A stretch of 64,000 nt of DNA from Fimbriimonadaceae bacterium (GTDB taxonomy: Bacteria > Armatimonadota > Fimbriimonadia > Fimbriimonadales > Fimbriimonadaceae): the NCBI GenBank assembly GCA_022843485.1, contig JALHNM010000008.1, positions 1-64,000 of the forward strand, in the 5' to 3' direction. The notes beneath the pieces were generated by a model. The model worked only from the letters and a program-made list of their open reading frames with translations. It was not told where the DNA came from and did no database searches. Position numbers and translations under genes: made by a program. How positions within the stretch are numbered: the stretch's first letter is position 1; the number at the start of each line of letters is the position of its first letter. This document shows positions 17,628-27,541 of this stretch, in pieces.

Positions 17628-19000
17628 GAGACGCCTTGGAGCCCCCAGAGGTGGCTTTCTGTGGCCTTGATGGTCACGAGTTCGCCGACCCACTCCGGTT
17701 TGGCCGGGAAGTGGAGCATGCGGAAGCAGCGCGAGTAGCCTTGGAAGAGGCCAGGGTTCTTGGGGGAGGGGCCTTCGACGAGCACCTCGAACTCGCGGCC
17801 GACGCAGGCGGCGTTGCGGGCGAGGGTGATGGCGTTTTGGGTGGCGATGAGCTTTTGGAGCCGGGCGTCGGCGAGGGTGGGGTCGACCTGCGGCATCTCA
17901 GCGGCGGGGGTGCCGGGGCGGGGGCTGTACTTGAACATGAAGGCCCCGTCGAACTGGAACCGCTCCATCGCGGCGAGGGTGCCCTCGAACTCCTCCTCGG
18001 TCTCGCCGGGGAAGCCGACGATGACGTCGGTCGTGAGCCCGATCCACGGCACCGCCTCCCGCAGCGAGGCCACGATGGCGGCGAACGACTCGACCGTGTA
18101 GACCCGTTTCATCCGGCGGAGGAGGTCGTCATGGCCGGCTTGGAGGGGCATGTGGCAGTGCTCCATGACCTCGGGGACGTCGCGGACGGTCTCGACGAGG
18201 TCGGCCTTGAAGTCGCGCGGGTAGGGCGAGGTGTAGCGGAGGCGCTGGATGCCCGGCACCCCGGCGAGCAGGCACAGGAGCTTGCTGAACGGTACGTTCC
18301 CCTCGGCGAGGTTCTTGCCGTAGGAGTTGACGGTCTGGCCGAGGAGGGTGACCTCGCGGGTGCCGAGCTCGGCCAGGCGACGGACCTCTTCGACGATGTG
18401 CTCGGTCGGGCGGCTCCGTTCGCGCCCGCGGGTGGTGGGGACGATGCAGAACGTGCAGAACTTGTCGCAGCCGTACTGGATCGGCACGAACGCCTTGAGC
18501 TTGCCGCGTCGCTCGAGGTGGCGCTGGGGGACGTCGGTGACCACCGCCCCGCGCCGTTCGGGCAGCTCGAGCCGCTTGGCGAAGCGCTTCTTCTGGAGGG
18601 CCTCCTCGACGAGCCCGGGGATGGCGTGGACGTGGGCGGTTCCGACCACGAAGTCCACGAACGGGTTACGGCGCTTGATCTCGTCGGCCCGGAGCTGGGC
18701 CATGCACCCGGCCACGCCGACGACCATCTCCGGGCGGCTCTGCTTGATCTCGCGGAGGAATCCGAGGAAGCTGAACGCCTTGTCCTCCGGCTTCTTCCGG
18801 ACGCTACAGGTGTTGAGGATGACGACGTGCGCCTCGCGGGGGCTGGGGGCTTTGGTGAACCCGAGCCCTTCGAGGTAGAGGGCCATCTGCTCGCTGTCCT
18901 CCTCGTTCATCTGGCACCCCCAGGTCTGCACGAAGTACGTGCCACGGACGGTCTTCGCGCGGTCGGGGAGGAGGCCGGGTTGGAGGAGGGTCGAGGACAT
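17621..19000 (-). CDS. miaB: tRNA-2-methylthio-N6-dimethylallyladenosine synthase
   Basis: 459 residues. N-terminal UPF0004 domain with the three Fe-S cysteines in TWGCQMN, NTCSVRKK and AGCMAQ. The radical-SAM cluster motif CxxxCxxC is in YGCDKFCTFCIVPTTRGRERSR, and a TRAM domain closes the protein. MiaB methylthiolates i6A37 in tRNAs reading UNN codons. Normal length. It is followed by the broken brnT pair, which may be co-transcribed. A TATCCT lies 15 nt before the ATG. Confidence 0.95.
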   Translation of the reverse strand: MSSTLLQPGLLPDRAKTVRGTYFVQTWGCQMNEEDSEQMALYLEGLGFTKAPSPREAHVVILNTCSVRKKPEDKAFSFLGFLREIKQSRPEMVVGVAGCMAQLRADEIKRRNPFVDFVVGTAHVHAIPGLVEEALQKKRFAKRLELPERRGAVVTDVPQRHLERRGKLKAFVPIQYGCDKFCTFCIVPTTRGRERSRPTEHIVEEVRRLAELGTREVTLLGQTVNSYGKNLAEGNVPFSKLLCLLAGVPGIQRLRYTSPYPRDFKADLVETVRDVPEVMEHCHMPLQAGHDDLLRRMKRVYTVESFAAIVASLREAVPWIGLTTDVIVGFPGETEEEFEGTLAAMERFQFDGAFMFKYSPRPGTPAAEMPQVDPTLADARLQKLIATQNAITLARNAACVGREFEVLVEGPSPKNPGLFQGYSRCFRMLHFPAKPEWVGELVTIKATESHLWGLQGVSC

Positions 19001-19091
19001 TTCGCGCTGACGGTCAAGGATACCTTTCGGGTGCCGACCCGCCGTCCTCTGATCGACGGGGCGTGAGGGGAGCGGGAGTCCCCTGGCCTGG

Positions 19092-20171
19092 CTACGGCCG
19101 CTTCTTCTTGTAGAACGGCCGGTCGAGGACGGTGGTCTCGCCGTCTACCTTGTCCAACTTGAGCGGGGTGGCTCCGGTACGGGCGCCCAACGCTTCGGCC
19201 AACGCGAGGGAGTGGGTGGTCACCCAGAGTTGCGAACCGGTCGATGCGTGGGCGAGCATGTCGGCGAGCGGTTCGATGGCCGCCGGGCTGACGCTGGTCT
19301 CGGGCTCGTTGAAGGCCATGATCGGAGGGGTGTGCACTTGGTAGCAGGCGGCGGCCAGGCACAGGAACTTGAGGGTGCCGTCGGAGAGCTCTTGCGGTCG
19401 GACGGGGCGCTGAAGCCCCTCGACGAGCATCTCTGCGGCGGTCGCCTCGAAGGTGAACGCCGAATCGGGGAACGCCCGGGCAAGGCACTCGTGCAGGGAG
19501 TCCCCGTCGCCTCGGGCCTCCACGACGAAGAGCACGGTCGGCCAGTTCGAGCCGTCTTCCGCGAGCCGCCGCGGATAGGTCGCGAGGGAGGGGCGACGGA
19601 GCGGCGAGTCAGCGTCTGTGCGGAACTCGTGGAAGAACGCCCACTTGCGCACGAGATCCTGGAAGAGGCTCAGGAAGGGGTACCGCTCGACGTCGATCAC
19701 CTGGGAAAAGATCGACTCGGAGTCCTGGAGGTTGTCCCGCTCCTCGATTCCGGACTCGAGTCCGCGAAGCTTGGCGTAGGATCGCTTGCGATCGACCATC
19801 ACCCGACCGGCAAGCTTGAGCACCTCGTGCTTGACCTGTGGGTCGAGGGGGAAGAGCGGGAGCTCGCTGCACGGACGGAGGCCGAGCTTCAGCGTGTACT
19901 CGAACGGTTCCGAGACCACCTCGAGAAGGAGCTCGACCGGTCCCTTCTTACGCGGTCCAGCCCACAGGGCGGACTCCAACCCGCCTTCCCTCGCGAGAGA
20001 CTCGGCAAGGTTGCCCTTGACCGCATCGGCGAGCAGCCGGAAGGCGTTGAAGAGGTTGCTCTTGCCGCACCCGTTCGGTCCGGTGACGACGTTCACGTCC
20101 GAGAAGTCGATGTCGAGGTCTCGTATCGAGCGGTAGCCCTCCACCTTGAGCCGCTGGATCCGGCCATGCAT
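19092..20171 (-). CDS. RecF/SMC-like AAA ATPase (COG4637 type)
   Basis: 359 residues. Opens with LKVEGYRSIRDLDIDFSDVNVVTG and the Walker A GPNGCGKS at residues 31-38. The ABC-type signature is in ELSDGTLKFLCLAA, Walker B in MAFNEPETSVSP, and the H-loop in WVTTHSLAL. These are stand-alone predicted ATPases, some linked to DNA repair or phage defence. No nuclease partner is adjacent, so the role is open. Confidence 0.85.
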   Translation of the reverse strand: MHGRIQRLKVEGYRSIRDLDIDFSDVNVVTGPNGCGKSNLFNAFRLLADAVKGNLAESLAREGGLESALWAGPRKKGPVELLLEVVSEPFEYTLKLGLRPCSELPLFPLDPQVKHEVLKLAGRVMVDRKRSYAKLRGLESGIEERDNLQDSESIFSQVIDVERYPFLSLFQDLVRKWAFFHEFRTDADSPLRRPSLATYPRRLAEDGSNWPTVLFVVEARGDGDSLHECLARAFPDSAFTFEATAAEMLVEGLQRPVRPQELSDGTLKFLCLAAACYQVHTPPIMAFNEPETSVSPAAIEPLADMLAHASTGSQLWVTTHSLALAEALGARTGATPLKLDKVDGETTVLDRPFYKKKRP

Positions 20172-20177
20172 GCAGGA

Positions 20178-20183
20178 AGGCTA
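20178..20183 (-). promoter_or_regulatory. -10-like hexamer TAGCCT, probable leaderless start
   Basis: TAGCCT is separated by TCCTGC (6 nt) from the ATG of the ATPase gene. No ribosome site. Confidence 0.4.
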
Positions 20184-20278
20184 CCCCTTGGTGTGCTGCA
20201 GGAGAGACTCGGTTGTCGGGTGAGGGTGCGTCCATCCCTTGAGGCCACCGAACGCGACACGTCCGAGTCCAAAGCAGT

Positions 20279-20307
20279 GGTGGCACCGCCGAATCGGCGG
20301 TGCCACC
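20279..20307. terminator. 12-bp hairpin, probable terminator
   Basis: GGTGGCACCGCC and GGCGGTGCCACC flank the 5-nt loop GAATC, a perfect 12-bp stem. It lies just beyond the stop of the VCBS gene (20331, minus strand) and before the ATPase gene. It has no T-run. It belongs to a set of hairpins with 5-nt loops (see 27542, 38265, 60321). Confidence 0.55.
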
Positions 20308-20330
20308 TTGGGACTGTCCGAGGCGAGGGC

Positions 20331-21980
20331 TTAGCGCCAGCCTGTCCAGTTGACGCGGTCGACGCTGACCGTCCAGCCGCCGCTGGAGCTGGCCCAGCTC
20401 ACGCGGGTTCGGACTTCGCCGTTGGCGTCCACGAACCGGGCCGGGGAGGCCGAGACGCGGTGGTTGACCACGGTGTCTCGCGTGGTGAGGCTCGACGTGC
20501 CGACGAGCACCCATTTGCCGGCCGAGCGGTCGAAGAGTTCGACCGACTGGGTCGGGGCGATGCCCGCGGGGGTCTCGAGTCGGGCCTCGACCGTCACGTC
20601 GAGGACGGACGGGCTCGCGCTGATCCGGCGGCTGGTGAACTCCATCGCCAAGTTCGGCGCCCCGGGCCGGACGGCCGGCACCGAGCGACCGGCAAGCCGC
20701 TGGTCGTCGCTGAACCGAGTCGTCATGGCCGTGCCCCGCACCCAGGTGCCGGTGGTCATCGAGCCGCTCCTCGGGGCGGCGCCTGAGAACCGACCCTGAT
20801 TGTTCTTCAAGACCTGGGTCACGGTCGCGGAGCCGAACACGAACGCGTTCTGGAAGAGGTCGAGGTCGAGGTCACCGTCGACGTCCACCCAGGCCAGGCG
20901 AGCGTCGTACCCGGTGACGAGGGGGGCGGCCACGGTCGAGAACTGGCCGTTGCCCAGGTTCTTGAGGACGGCCTGGACGGTGGGCGGGCCTTGGTTGTTG
21001 CCGTTGCTGAAGTTGCGGCTGCCGCCCGAGTAGGCGAGGTCGACGAGGCCGTCGTTGTCGAAGTCGGCCCAGGTCACGTCGCCGAGGACGACTCCGGGGA
21101 GGCCGAGCCCGACCTCGGTGAAGACACCGGCATCGTTACGGTAGACGCGGGTGAAGCCTTCCGAGACCATGGTGGACTGACCGCCGTTCACCGAGAGGTC
21201 GAGGTCGCTGTCGCCGTCGATGTCGACGAACTCGACGCGGCCCTGACTCAGGCCCGGCAGGAGCGCCGACTGGGTGTAGCGACCGGTGCCGTCGTTCGTG
21301 AAGACGCGGAGGGTGGTGTTCCGGAAGATGTCCTCGCCGGTGACCGCGATATCGACGTCGCCGTCTCCGTCGAGGTCGCCCACGGCCTGGCCGCCCAGGC
21401 TGGTCCCTTCGAGCTGCTGGCGGGTGTCGACGAAGTTCAGGTTCCCGTCGTTGCGGTAGACGATGAGCACGGGGTCGTTGGCGCCGGCCGAGAGGAGGTT
21501 GCCGCTCACGACGATGTCCTGGTCACCGTCTCCGTCGGCGTCGAAGGTGTTCAGGCCTCCGCCCCAGGCCCCCGTCAGGCCGAGCCGGGCGTTCCGGAAC
21601 GTGCCGCTCTCGTTGACGTAGGCCTCGAGGAAGGGTCTCGTGCCTTCCCAGCCGTTGATGACCAAGTCGAGGTCGTTGTCGCCGTCGAGGTCGGCCCAAG
21701 CGGCCTGCGACTCGACGAGACCGGTGAACGTGTCGGTCGTGACCGAGAACCGGCCGTTCCCGTCGTTGCGGAAGATACGCGTACCGAGCCAGCCGAACTG
21801 GCCGCCGCCCGAGAACCCGGTCTGGACGACGTCAAGGTCTCCGTCCACGTCGTAGTCCCCGAACGCGAGGCCGGGTCGGGTGAACCCGTTCAGATTGGGG
21901 TCGAACACCGAGAATTGCGCGTACGCGACCCCGGCGAGGCTCAGGGCAATGAAGGATGATGGGATTAAGCGGGAAATCAT
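20331..21980 (-). CDS. Secreted FG-GAP/VCBS-repeat protein
   Basis: 549 residues with a signal peptide (about 1-21, ending AYA). From residue 25 to about 400 there are at least seven repeats of the type FxDxDxDGDxDLV (GDYDVDGDLDVV, DLDGDNDLDLVI, DADGDGDQDIVV, DIDGDSDLDL and so on), which form a calcium-binding integrin-like propeller. The last 120 residues are beta-rich. Such proteins bind ligands or surfaces. ATG follows GAGGAG 6-11 nt upstream, a strong ribosome site. The 178 bp to the divergent VKOR gene hold no gene. Confidence 0.85.
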   Translation of the reverse strand: MISRLIPSSFIALSLAGVAYAQFSVFDPNLNGFTRPGLAFGDYDVDGDLDVVQTGFSGGGQFGWLGTRIFRNDGNGRFSVTTDTFTGLVESQAAWADLDGDNDLDLVINGWEGTRPFLEAYVNESGTFRNARLGLTGAWGGGLNTFDADGDGDQDIVVSGNLLSAGANDPVLIVYRNDGNLNFVDTRQQLEGTSLGGQAVGDLDGDGDVDIAVTGEDIFRNTTLRVFTNDGTGRYTQSALLPGLSQGRVEFVDIDGDSDLDLSVNGGQSTMVSEGFTRVYRNDAGVFTEVGLGLPGVVLGDVTWADFDNDGLVDLAYSGGSRNFSNGNNQGPPTVQAVLKNLGNGQFSTVAAPLVTGYDARLAWVDVDGDLDLDLFQNAFVFGSATVTQVLKNNQGRFSGAAPRSGSMTTGTWVRGTAMTTRFSDDQRLAGRSVPAVRPGAPNLAMEFTSRRISASPSVLDVTVEARLETPAGIAPTQSVELFDRSAGKWVLVGTSSLTTRDTVVNHRVSASPARFVDANGEVRTRVSWASSSGGWTVSVDRVNWTGWR

Positions 21981-22146
21981 GATTGTCTCCTCATAATACG
22001 ACGGGCCCCGCGGAAGACGCGGTTACACCACTTTCTCGAAGTTTACGACTTTTTCCCGATTCTTCGGCCGGGCCCCGTGCGGGCAGGGTCGTCCGCCGCC
22101 CTGGCGGGTTCCAGGACGCGGGCACGGAGGGGCGCTCGCATACGTT

Positions 22147-22152
22147 CATAAT
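22147..22152 (+). promoter_or_regulatory. -10-like hexamer CATAAT, probable leaderless start
   Basis: CATAAT, then CGTTGC (6 nt), then the GTG start of the VKOR-DsbA gene. No Shine-Dalgarno. Confidence 0.5.
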
Positions 22153-22158
22153 CGTTGC

Positions 22159-23328
22159 GTGAACCCAGCGTCGTCCGAGACCGGTACGGCCCTTCGCCCT
22201 GGCACGGCGGTGGGGCTCAACCGCGCGATCCTCTTCCTCTGTTTCGTCGGGGCGTTCATCGCCGGGGCTCTCTCGTACTCGAGCCTTACCGGCAAGTCGA
22301 TCCCGTGCGGAGCGGCGGCGGGGTGCGACGCGGTCTCGATGCACGCGAGCTCGAAATGGTTCGGACTGCCCGTCGCCTACTTTGGCTTGGCCGGGTACCT
22401 TCTCCTGGCGGGGCTCGCTCTGGCCCGTGCCTACGGCCCGGCGGACCGGTGGCCCCTCCTGACGAAGGTGAGCCTTGCTGGGTCCACCTTCGGCTTTGCC
22501 GCCAGCCTTTACTTCACCTACACGTCGATCGCGGTCATCCAGCAGACCTGTTCGTGGTGCCTCGCCTCGGCGGCCACGATGACGGTCGTGTTCCTGCTCA
22601 CGCTCTTCATGAGCCAGATGGGGGCGCCGGGCGGCTGGTCGCGGCAGGCGGACGGGCTCGTGGCGATGGCCGGGTTCCTCGTGGCCGTGGGGGGCATAGG
22701 CGGTTACGGTGCCTACGTCCAGGGGGCGGCCGACGCGGTGATGGGCGACGTGAAGCTCTCGGCAGTGAGCGAGGCCGAGATCGTGCCGACGACGGCCAAG
22801 GTCCGGGGGGCGATGGACGCTCCGGTGACGGTCATCGAGTTCGCCGACTTCAACTGCTCGGCCTGTCGGACGTCGAAGCCGAAGATCCGCGAGGTGCTCG
22901 CCGCGACCGGGGGCAAGGCCCGGCACGCCTTCCGGCACGTGCCGTTGGTGCAGATCCCCGGGCACGAGACGAGCATGCAGGCGGCGGTCATCGCCGAGTA
23001 CGCCGCGTCGCAGGGGCGGTTCTGGGAGTTCTTCGACGCCGCGTTCGACCCCTCGAACGACCAGCGGATCAAGACGGTCGACGGGATCATCGGGATCGCG
23101 AACGACGTGGGTCTTGACGCGGCTGCCGCCCGCAAGGCCCTCGACGAGACGTCGGCGGAGGCCCGGTCGGTCGTCGCCGACTTCGACTTGGCCCTGCGGC
23201 TCAACATTCGGGGCACCCCTACGTTCGTCGTCCTCGCCAAGGGGCTCCCGCCCAAGGTCGTGACCGCGGCCAGGCTCGGCGAGGTGCTCCAGAGCCCGCC
23301 GTACCGGTCTGTGATGCAGGGGGGCTGA
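22159..23328 (+). CDS. VKOR-DsbA fusion (oxidative protein folding)
   Basis: 389 residues. Residues about 20-155 form a vitamin K epoxide reductase domain with four membrane helices, the pair around GCDAVSMHASSKWFG, and the CxxC in IQQTCSWCLAS. A fifth helix follows near 165-185. Residues about 210-385 are a DsbA-like thioredoxin domain with the motif C-S-A-C in FADFNCSACRTSKP and a cis-Pro loop (IRGTPTFVV). The fusion oxidises exported proteins and passes electrons to quinone. GTG 22159 is the only plausible start. Six bp before mnmA. Confidence 0.9.
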   Translation: MNPASSETGTALRPGTAVGLNRAILFLCFVGAFIAGALSYSSLTGKSIPCGAAAGCDAVSMHASSKWFGLPVAYFGLAGYLLLAGLALARAYGPADRWPLLTKVSLAGSTFGFAASLYFTYTSIAVIQQTCSWCLASAATMTVVFLLTLFMSQMGAPGGWSRQADGLVAMAGFLVAVGGIGGYGAYVQGAADAVMGDVKLSAVSEAEIVPTTAKVRGAMDAPVTVIEFADFNCSACRTSKPKIREVLAATGGKARHAFRHVPLVQIPGHETSMQAAVIAEYAASQGRFWEFFDAAFDPSNDQRIKTVDGIIGIANDVGLDAAAARKALDETSAEARSVVADFDLALRLNIRGTPTFVVLAKGLPPKVVTAARLGEVLQSPPYRSVMQGG

Positions 23329-23334
23329 GGGTCG

Positions 23335-24432
23335 GTGAGCCGCCGCCGGACCGTGTGCGTCGCCATGTCCGGCGGCGTCGACAGTAGCGTGGTCGCCGCC
23401 CTCCTCCGCGCTCGGGGGCACGACGTGGTCGGGGTGACGATGCAGATCTGGCAAGAGAGCCAGCGCGACCCTCGCCACGCCGGCTGTTGCTCCCTCGGTG
23501 CGGTCGAGGACGCCCGACGCGTCGCCCGGATCGTCGGGATCCCCCACTACGTGATCGACTTCAAGGACGCCTTCCGCGAGGCTGTCATCGACGAGTTCGT
23601 CGACGAGTACGCTCGGGGCAGGACCCCGAACCCGTGCGTGACGTGCAACAAGAAGGTCAAGTTCGACGCCCTCCTGGACAAGGCTCGTGAGTTGGGCTGC
23701 GAGACCCTGGCGACGGGGCACTACGCACGGGTGCGTAGGGTCGGGGGCCGCTACCGGCTCCTGGCCGCCCGCGGGGGGCACAAGGATCAGAGCTACGTGC
23801 TGTACGGCCTGAGCCAGGCGCAACTCGAGCGAGTCTGGTTCCCACTCGGTGAACTGGGCGACAAGGCGGAGACGAGACGTTTGGCGCGGGAGGCAGGCCT
23901 TCCGGTCGCCGACAAGCCGGACTCGCAGGAGATCTGCTTCGTGAGCGAGGCCGGGGGGTACCGCGAGTTCCTGCGCAAGGCCCGGCCGGAGATGTTCGAA
24001 GAGGGCGAGCTTGTCGGGACGGACGGCCAGGTCGTAGGACGGCACGCCGGGGTCGCGGACTTCACGGTCGGCCAGCGGCGGGGCTTGGGGGTCGCCATGG
24101 GGCGGCCGCTCTACGTGATCGGCCTGGACCCGGCCTCGCGGCAAGTGCGGGTGGGCGGGGAAGAGGAGCTCCTCCAGCGAGAGGTGACGGTCGGAGAGGC
24201 CCACTGGAGCGGGTACGGGCCGGAGGCGACCCCGATGCGGGTGACGGCCAAGATCCGGTCGAACATGGCCCCGCAGCGGGCGACGCTCCACGCGGGTGCA
24301 CCGGGGCTAAGTGGTTTCAGGCTCGAGTTCGAGGAGCCGGCGAAGGCCGTCACCCCGGGCCAGATCGCGGTGGCGTACCGTGGCCAGACGGTCGTGTGCG
24401 GCGGGCGGATCGCGGGCGACGACGGCCGGTAG
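23335..24432 (+). CDS. mnmA: tRNA-specific 2-thiouridylase
   Basis: 365 residues. PP-loop SGGVDSS at 12-18, the catalytic Cys in TPNPCVTCNKKVKFD (about residue 100), the second Cys in SQEICFVSEAGGYREFL (about 201), and the C-terminal beta-barrel with GQRRGLGVAMGRPLYVIG. Makes s2U34 in tRNA Lys/Glu/Gln using sulfur from a relay. The GTG start lies 6 bp after the VKOR stop, so both are probably one operon. MnmG, which modifies the same base at C5, is at 60377. Confidence 0.95.
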   Translation: MSRRRTVCVAMSGGVDSSVVAALLRARGHDVVGVTMQIWQESQRDPRHAGCCSLGAVEDARRVARIVGIPHYVIDFKDAFREAVIDEFVDEYARGRTPNPCVTCNKKVKFDALLDKARELGCETLATGHYARVRRVGGRYRLLAARGGHKDQSYVLYGLSQAQLERVWFPLGELGDKAETRRLAREAGLPVADKPDSQEICFVSEAGGYREFLRKARPEMFEEGELVGTDGQVVGRHAGVADFTVGQRRGLGVAMGRPLYVIGLDPASRQVRVGGEEELLQREVTVGEAHWSGYGPEATPMRVTAKIRSNMAPQRATLHAGAPGLSGFRLEFEEPAKAVTPGQIAVAYRGQTVVCGGRIAGDDGR

Positions 24433-24566
24433 GTTTGGGGGGTCGGGGGTCCGGGCTCGGGGGTCGTGCGGAGCCGGAGCACCGCGGACCTGGGGGCGGA
24501 GCGGGAGCTCCGCGCTCCGGGGGCACCTAGGCCCTTGGGGGGGCGGTCGGTATCCTCGCGGCGCCT

Positions 24567-24980
24567 ATGGAAGAGACCACCCTTGTCCTCATCAAGCCGG
24601 GCGGCGTCGGCCGCAACCTCATCGGCGAGATCACCCGCCGCATCGAGGCCCGCCAACTCCGAGTGTCCGGCCTCAAGCTCGTCAGGGCCGAGCGGGGCAC
24701 CGTCGAGCAGCACTACGACGAGCACCGGGAGCGGCCGTTCTTCAAGGACGTCTGCGACTATCTGACGAGCGGGCCGATCGTGGCGATGGCGGTGACGGGC
24801 ACGAACGCGGTCAAGGCGATCCGCACGATGATGGGGGCGACCAACCCCCTCGAGGCGACGCCAGGCACGGTGCGGGGGGACTTGGCCCTGACCATCGACG
24901 ACAACCTCACCCACAGTAGCAGCGACCCGGAGGCGGCCGCCCGGGAACTCGCGCTCTGGTTCCCCGAAGGGACGGTCTGA
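24567..24980 (+). CDS. ndk: Nucleoside diphosphate kinase
   Basis: 137 residues, standard length. Starts TLVLIKPGGVGRN; the phosphorylated His is H116 in NLTHSSSDPEAAARELA. It equilibrates NTP pools by a ping-pong mechanism. The usual HGSDS is HSSSD here, a common variant. TATCCT lies 10 nt before the ATG. A GC-rich hairpin with TTTT follows the stop. Confidence 0.95.
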   Translation: MEETTLVLIKPGGVGRNLIGEITRRIEARQLRVSGLKLVRAERGTVEQHYDEHRERPFFKDVCDYLTSGPIVAMAVTGTNAVKAIRTMMGATNPLEATPGTVRGDLALTIDDNLTHSSSDPEAAARELALWFPEGTV

Positions 24981-24987
24981 GCCCCGG

Positions 24988-25035
24988 CCCCGCCCTCCCC
25001 ACCGCCGAGCCCTGGGGGAGGGCGGTGGGGCTTTT
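24988..25035 (+). terminator. Rho-independent terminator of ndk
   Basis: A 13-bp stem with one bulge (left arm from 24988, right arm ending at 25030) is followed by CTTTT at 25031-25035, just downstream of the ndk stop. Confidence 0.75.
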
Positions 25036-25110
25036 GGGGCGCACGGCCGAAGGGCAGTGGGGCGGCCCTTGCGCCCGGCAGGCGGCTCCGGGTACCTTGC
25101 CGTTCCCTGT

Positions 25111-25196
25111 GCGCGGGTGGTGAAATTGGTAGACACACTACCTTGAGGTGGTAGCGCCCACAAAGCATGAAGGTTCGAGTCCTTTCCCGCGCACCA
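25111..25196 (+). tRNA. tRNA-Leu (anticodon GAG)
   Basis: Cloverleaf: acceptor GCGCGGG with CCCGCGC, D-loop with AATTGGTAGAC, anticodon stem CTACC/GGTAG around loop TTGAGGT (GAG at 34-36), a long class II variable arm, T-loop GGTTCGAGTCC, and an encoded CCA at 25194-25196. 86 nt including CCA. Confidence 0.95.
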
Positions 25197-25354
25197 AAGG
25201 CTCTCCCGCTGGCCGGTCGGTCAACCCCCGGACGCCCCTGAGTCGTCCCGGACGACCCTCAGGGCCCTTCCTCGACTTTTTTCGGCTTTTTCCTGCCAGG
25301 CAGGCTGTAAATTCGTATTCTTGGCGTAGAATATCGCCAGAGGCCCCTCGCCCC

Positions 25355-27529
25355 ATGAAGACACTGCCGTCTTTCCTCCTTGCCCTTGTCGTCGCGTGCC
25401 CCTTGGTCGTCCTTGCCGACGAGCAGAACGTCACGCCCCCGACCGTGCCGGTGCGCGGCCTTGGCGGTACGGTGCTCCAGCAGGGCCAGTGGTTCTACGC
25501 GACCGTTCAGCCCCGGGACTGGGAGGCGGTGCTCGAGGCCACGGCCAGCCCGCTCCTCGGAGACGTCGACCTCTATGTCCGGAGGGGCCAGCGCCCGACG
25601 TTGACCGAGTTCGACTATGCCGACACAGGCCCGACCGGGGTCGAAGAGGTCCGGGTCACGAACGATTCCAGCCCCCCGCTCACGAGCGAGGTGTGGCACA
25701 TCGGCGTCTACGCCCGGACCCCGGCGTCCTTCCGCTTGGCGCGGGGGGCGAGGCAGGTGCGCTCGAACCGGCTCGGCAACGGGGCGACCCCGTACCCGAG
25801 CGGGGTGACGTTCCGGGTCTGGGCCCCGTTCGCCAACTCGGCCCACATCGCGGGTCAGTTCAACGGCTGGAACAACTCGTCGAGCCCGTTGGTGAGCGAG
25901 GGAGGGGGCTGGTACTCGGTTGACTACCGTAACGCTCGCCCAGGCCAGCAGTACAAGTTCGTCCTCCGCAACGGCGCGAACGTGATCTGGAAGAACGACC
26001 CCTGGGCCCGGGTGCTCACGACTTCCGTCGGCAACTCGATCGTCCACGACGGCTCTGCCTACCAGTGGCAGACGTCGAACTTCCAGACCCCGGCCTGGAA
26101 CGAGATGATCGTGTACCAGATGCACATGGGTACGTTCAACGACACGGCCGGCGGCCGCCCGGGCACGTTCGCGTTGGCCGAGGCGAGGCTCGACTACCTC
26201 CAACAAATGGGGGTCAACGTAATCCAGCTCCTTCCCGTCCAGGAGTTCCCAGGCGACTTCTCGTGGGGCTACAACCCGTCGCACCAGTTCGCGGTCGAGA
26301 CCGCCTACGGCTCGCCGGACGCCTTCAAGTCGTTCGTCGATAAGGCGAACGCCCGGGGGATCGCGGTCCTCATGGACCTTGTCCACAACCATTACGGCCC
26401 CGGTGACCTCGACCTCTGGCGGTTCGACGGCTGGTTCCAGGGCTCGTACGGGGGCGTGTTCTTCTACAACGACGACCGGGCCATCACCCCTTGGGGGAAC
26501 ACCCGACCGGACTTCGGTCGGCCGGAGGTGAGGCAGTACATCGTCGACAACCAAAGGATGTGGGCCGAGGAGTACCGCGTCTCTGGCTTCCGCTGGGACA
26601 GCACGCTCAACATCCGGCGCACGAACCGGGGGGACAACGGGGACGGGTGGAGCCTTCTCCAGTGGCTCAACAACGACCTCGACGCCCGCCAACCGTGGAA
26701 GATCAACATCGCCGAGGACCTTCAGGGCGATTCGTGGATCACTCGGGCCACCACTCTTGGAGGGGCCGGGTTCGACGCGCAGTGGTCGGGGTTCGTCCAC
26801 GCGGTGCGAAGGCAGATGAACAGCCCGAGCGACACCGGCCGGGACATGAACGACCTCGCCTGGGCGATCACGGAGCGGTTCAACGGCGACGCCTTCGAGC
26901 GGGTGATCTACACCGAGAGCCACGACGAGAACGCGAACGGCCGCCAGCGGCCCCCGAGCGAGATCGACTCGGCGAACCCGGCGAGCTACTGGGCCCAGAA
27001 GCGTTCGACGCTCGGCGCGGCCCTCGTCTTCACCTCGCCCGGGATCCCGAAGTTGTTCCAGGGACAGGAGATCCTCGAGGACGGCTGGTTCCAGGACACT
27101 GACCCAGTCGACTGGACTAAGCTGACCACGTTCAGCGGCATCAACCGGCTCTATAAGGATCTCATCGCGTTGCGTCGGAACCTGGACGGACGGTCACGAG
27201 GGCTCACCGGCCAGAACCTGAACCTCTTCCTCGTCAACAACGCGGACAAGGTGATCGCCTTCCACCGGTGGCAGGACGGCGGCTCTGGGGACGACGTCAT
27301 CGTCGTCCAGAACTGGCGGAACCAGACCTACACGAACTACCGCGTCGGCCTGCCCCGCGGGGGCGGGTGGACGGTTGCCTTGAACAGCGATTGGAACGGG
27401 TACTCGCCCCTGTTCGGCAACCAGTTCAGCCCGAACTTCCAGGCCGACGCCCAGGCGTGGAACGGGCTGCCGTTCTCCGGGACGGTCAACCTAGCGCCGT
27501 ACTCGACGCTGATCCTTACGAAGGACTGA
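25355..27529 (+). CDS. Secreted GH13 enzyme, branching-enzyme type, with CBM48
   Basis: 724 residues from ATG 25355; the frame is open further upstream but a signal peptide starts here ([19 protein letters not shown], cut after LA). Residues about 25-130 look like a PPC-type beta domain. About 140-245 form CBM48 ([21 protein letters not shown]). Then comes a GH13 barrel: LMDLVHNH, nucleophile Asp in GFRWDST (about 414), acid/base Glu in NIAEDLQ (about 454), and Asp in ESHDEN (about 523). Motifs resemble GlgB (1,4-alpha-glucan branching enzyme), but GlgB is normally cytoplasmic, so an extracellular amylase-like role is equally possible. Confidence 0.85.
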   Translation: MKTLPSFLLALVVACPLVVLADEQNVTPPTVPVRGLGGTVLQQGQWFYATVQPRDWEAVLEATASPLLGDVDLYVRRGQRPTLTEFDYADTGPTGVEEVRVTNDSSPPLTSEVWHIGVYARTPASFRLARGARQVRSNRLGNGATPYPSGVTFRVWAPFANSAHIAGQFNGWNNSSSPLVSEGGGWYSVDYRNARPGQQYKFVLRNGANVIWKNDPWARVLTTSVGNSIVHDGSAYQWQTSNFQTPAWNEMIVYQMHMGTFNDTAGGRPGTFALAEARLDYLQQMGVNVIQLLPVQEFPGDFSWGYNPSHQFAVETAYGSPDAFKSFVDKANARGIAVLMDLVHNHYGPGDLDLWRFDGWFQGSYGGVFFYNDDRAITPWGNTRPDFGRPEVRQYIVDNQRMWAEEYRVSGFRWDSTLNIRRTNRGDNGDGWSLLQWLNNDLDARQPWKINIAEDLQGDSWITRATTLGGAGFDAQWSGFVHAVRRQMNSPSDTGRDMNDLAWAITERFNGDAFERVIYTESHDENANGRQRPPSEIDSANPASYWAQKRSTLGAALVFTSPGIPKLFQGQEILEDGWFQDTDPVDWTKLTTFSGINRLYKDLIALRRNLDGRSRGLTGQNLNLFLVNNADKVIAFHRWQDGGSGDDVIVVQNWRNQTYTNYRVGLPRGGGWTVALNSDWNGYSPLFGNQFSPNFQADAQAWNGLPFSGTVNLAPYSTLILTKD

Positions 27530-27541
27530 CGCCGTGTCAAC

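Noticed and set aside
21991-24291. Very long open frame (766 codons) opposite the VKOR-DsbA and mnmA genes
   Set aside because: Its composition is Arg/Pro/His-rich with no motif, and the sense strand encodes two clear families. High GC removes stops from antisense frames.
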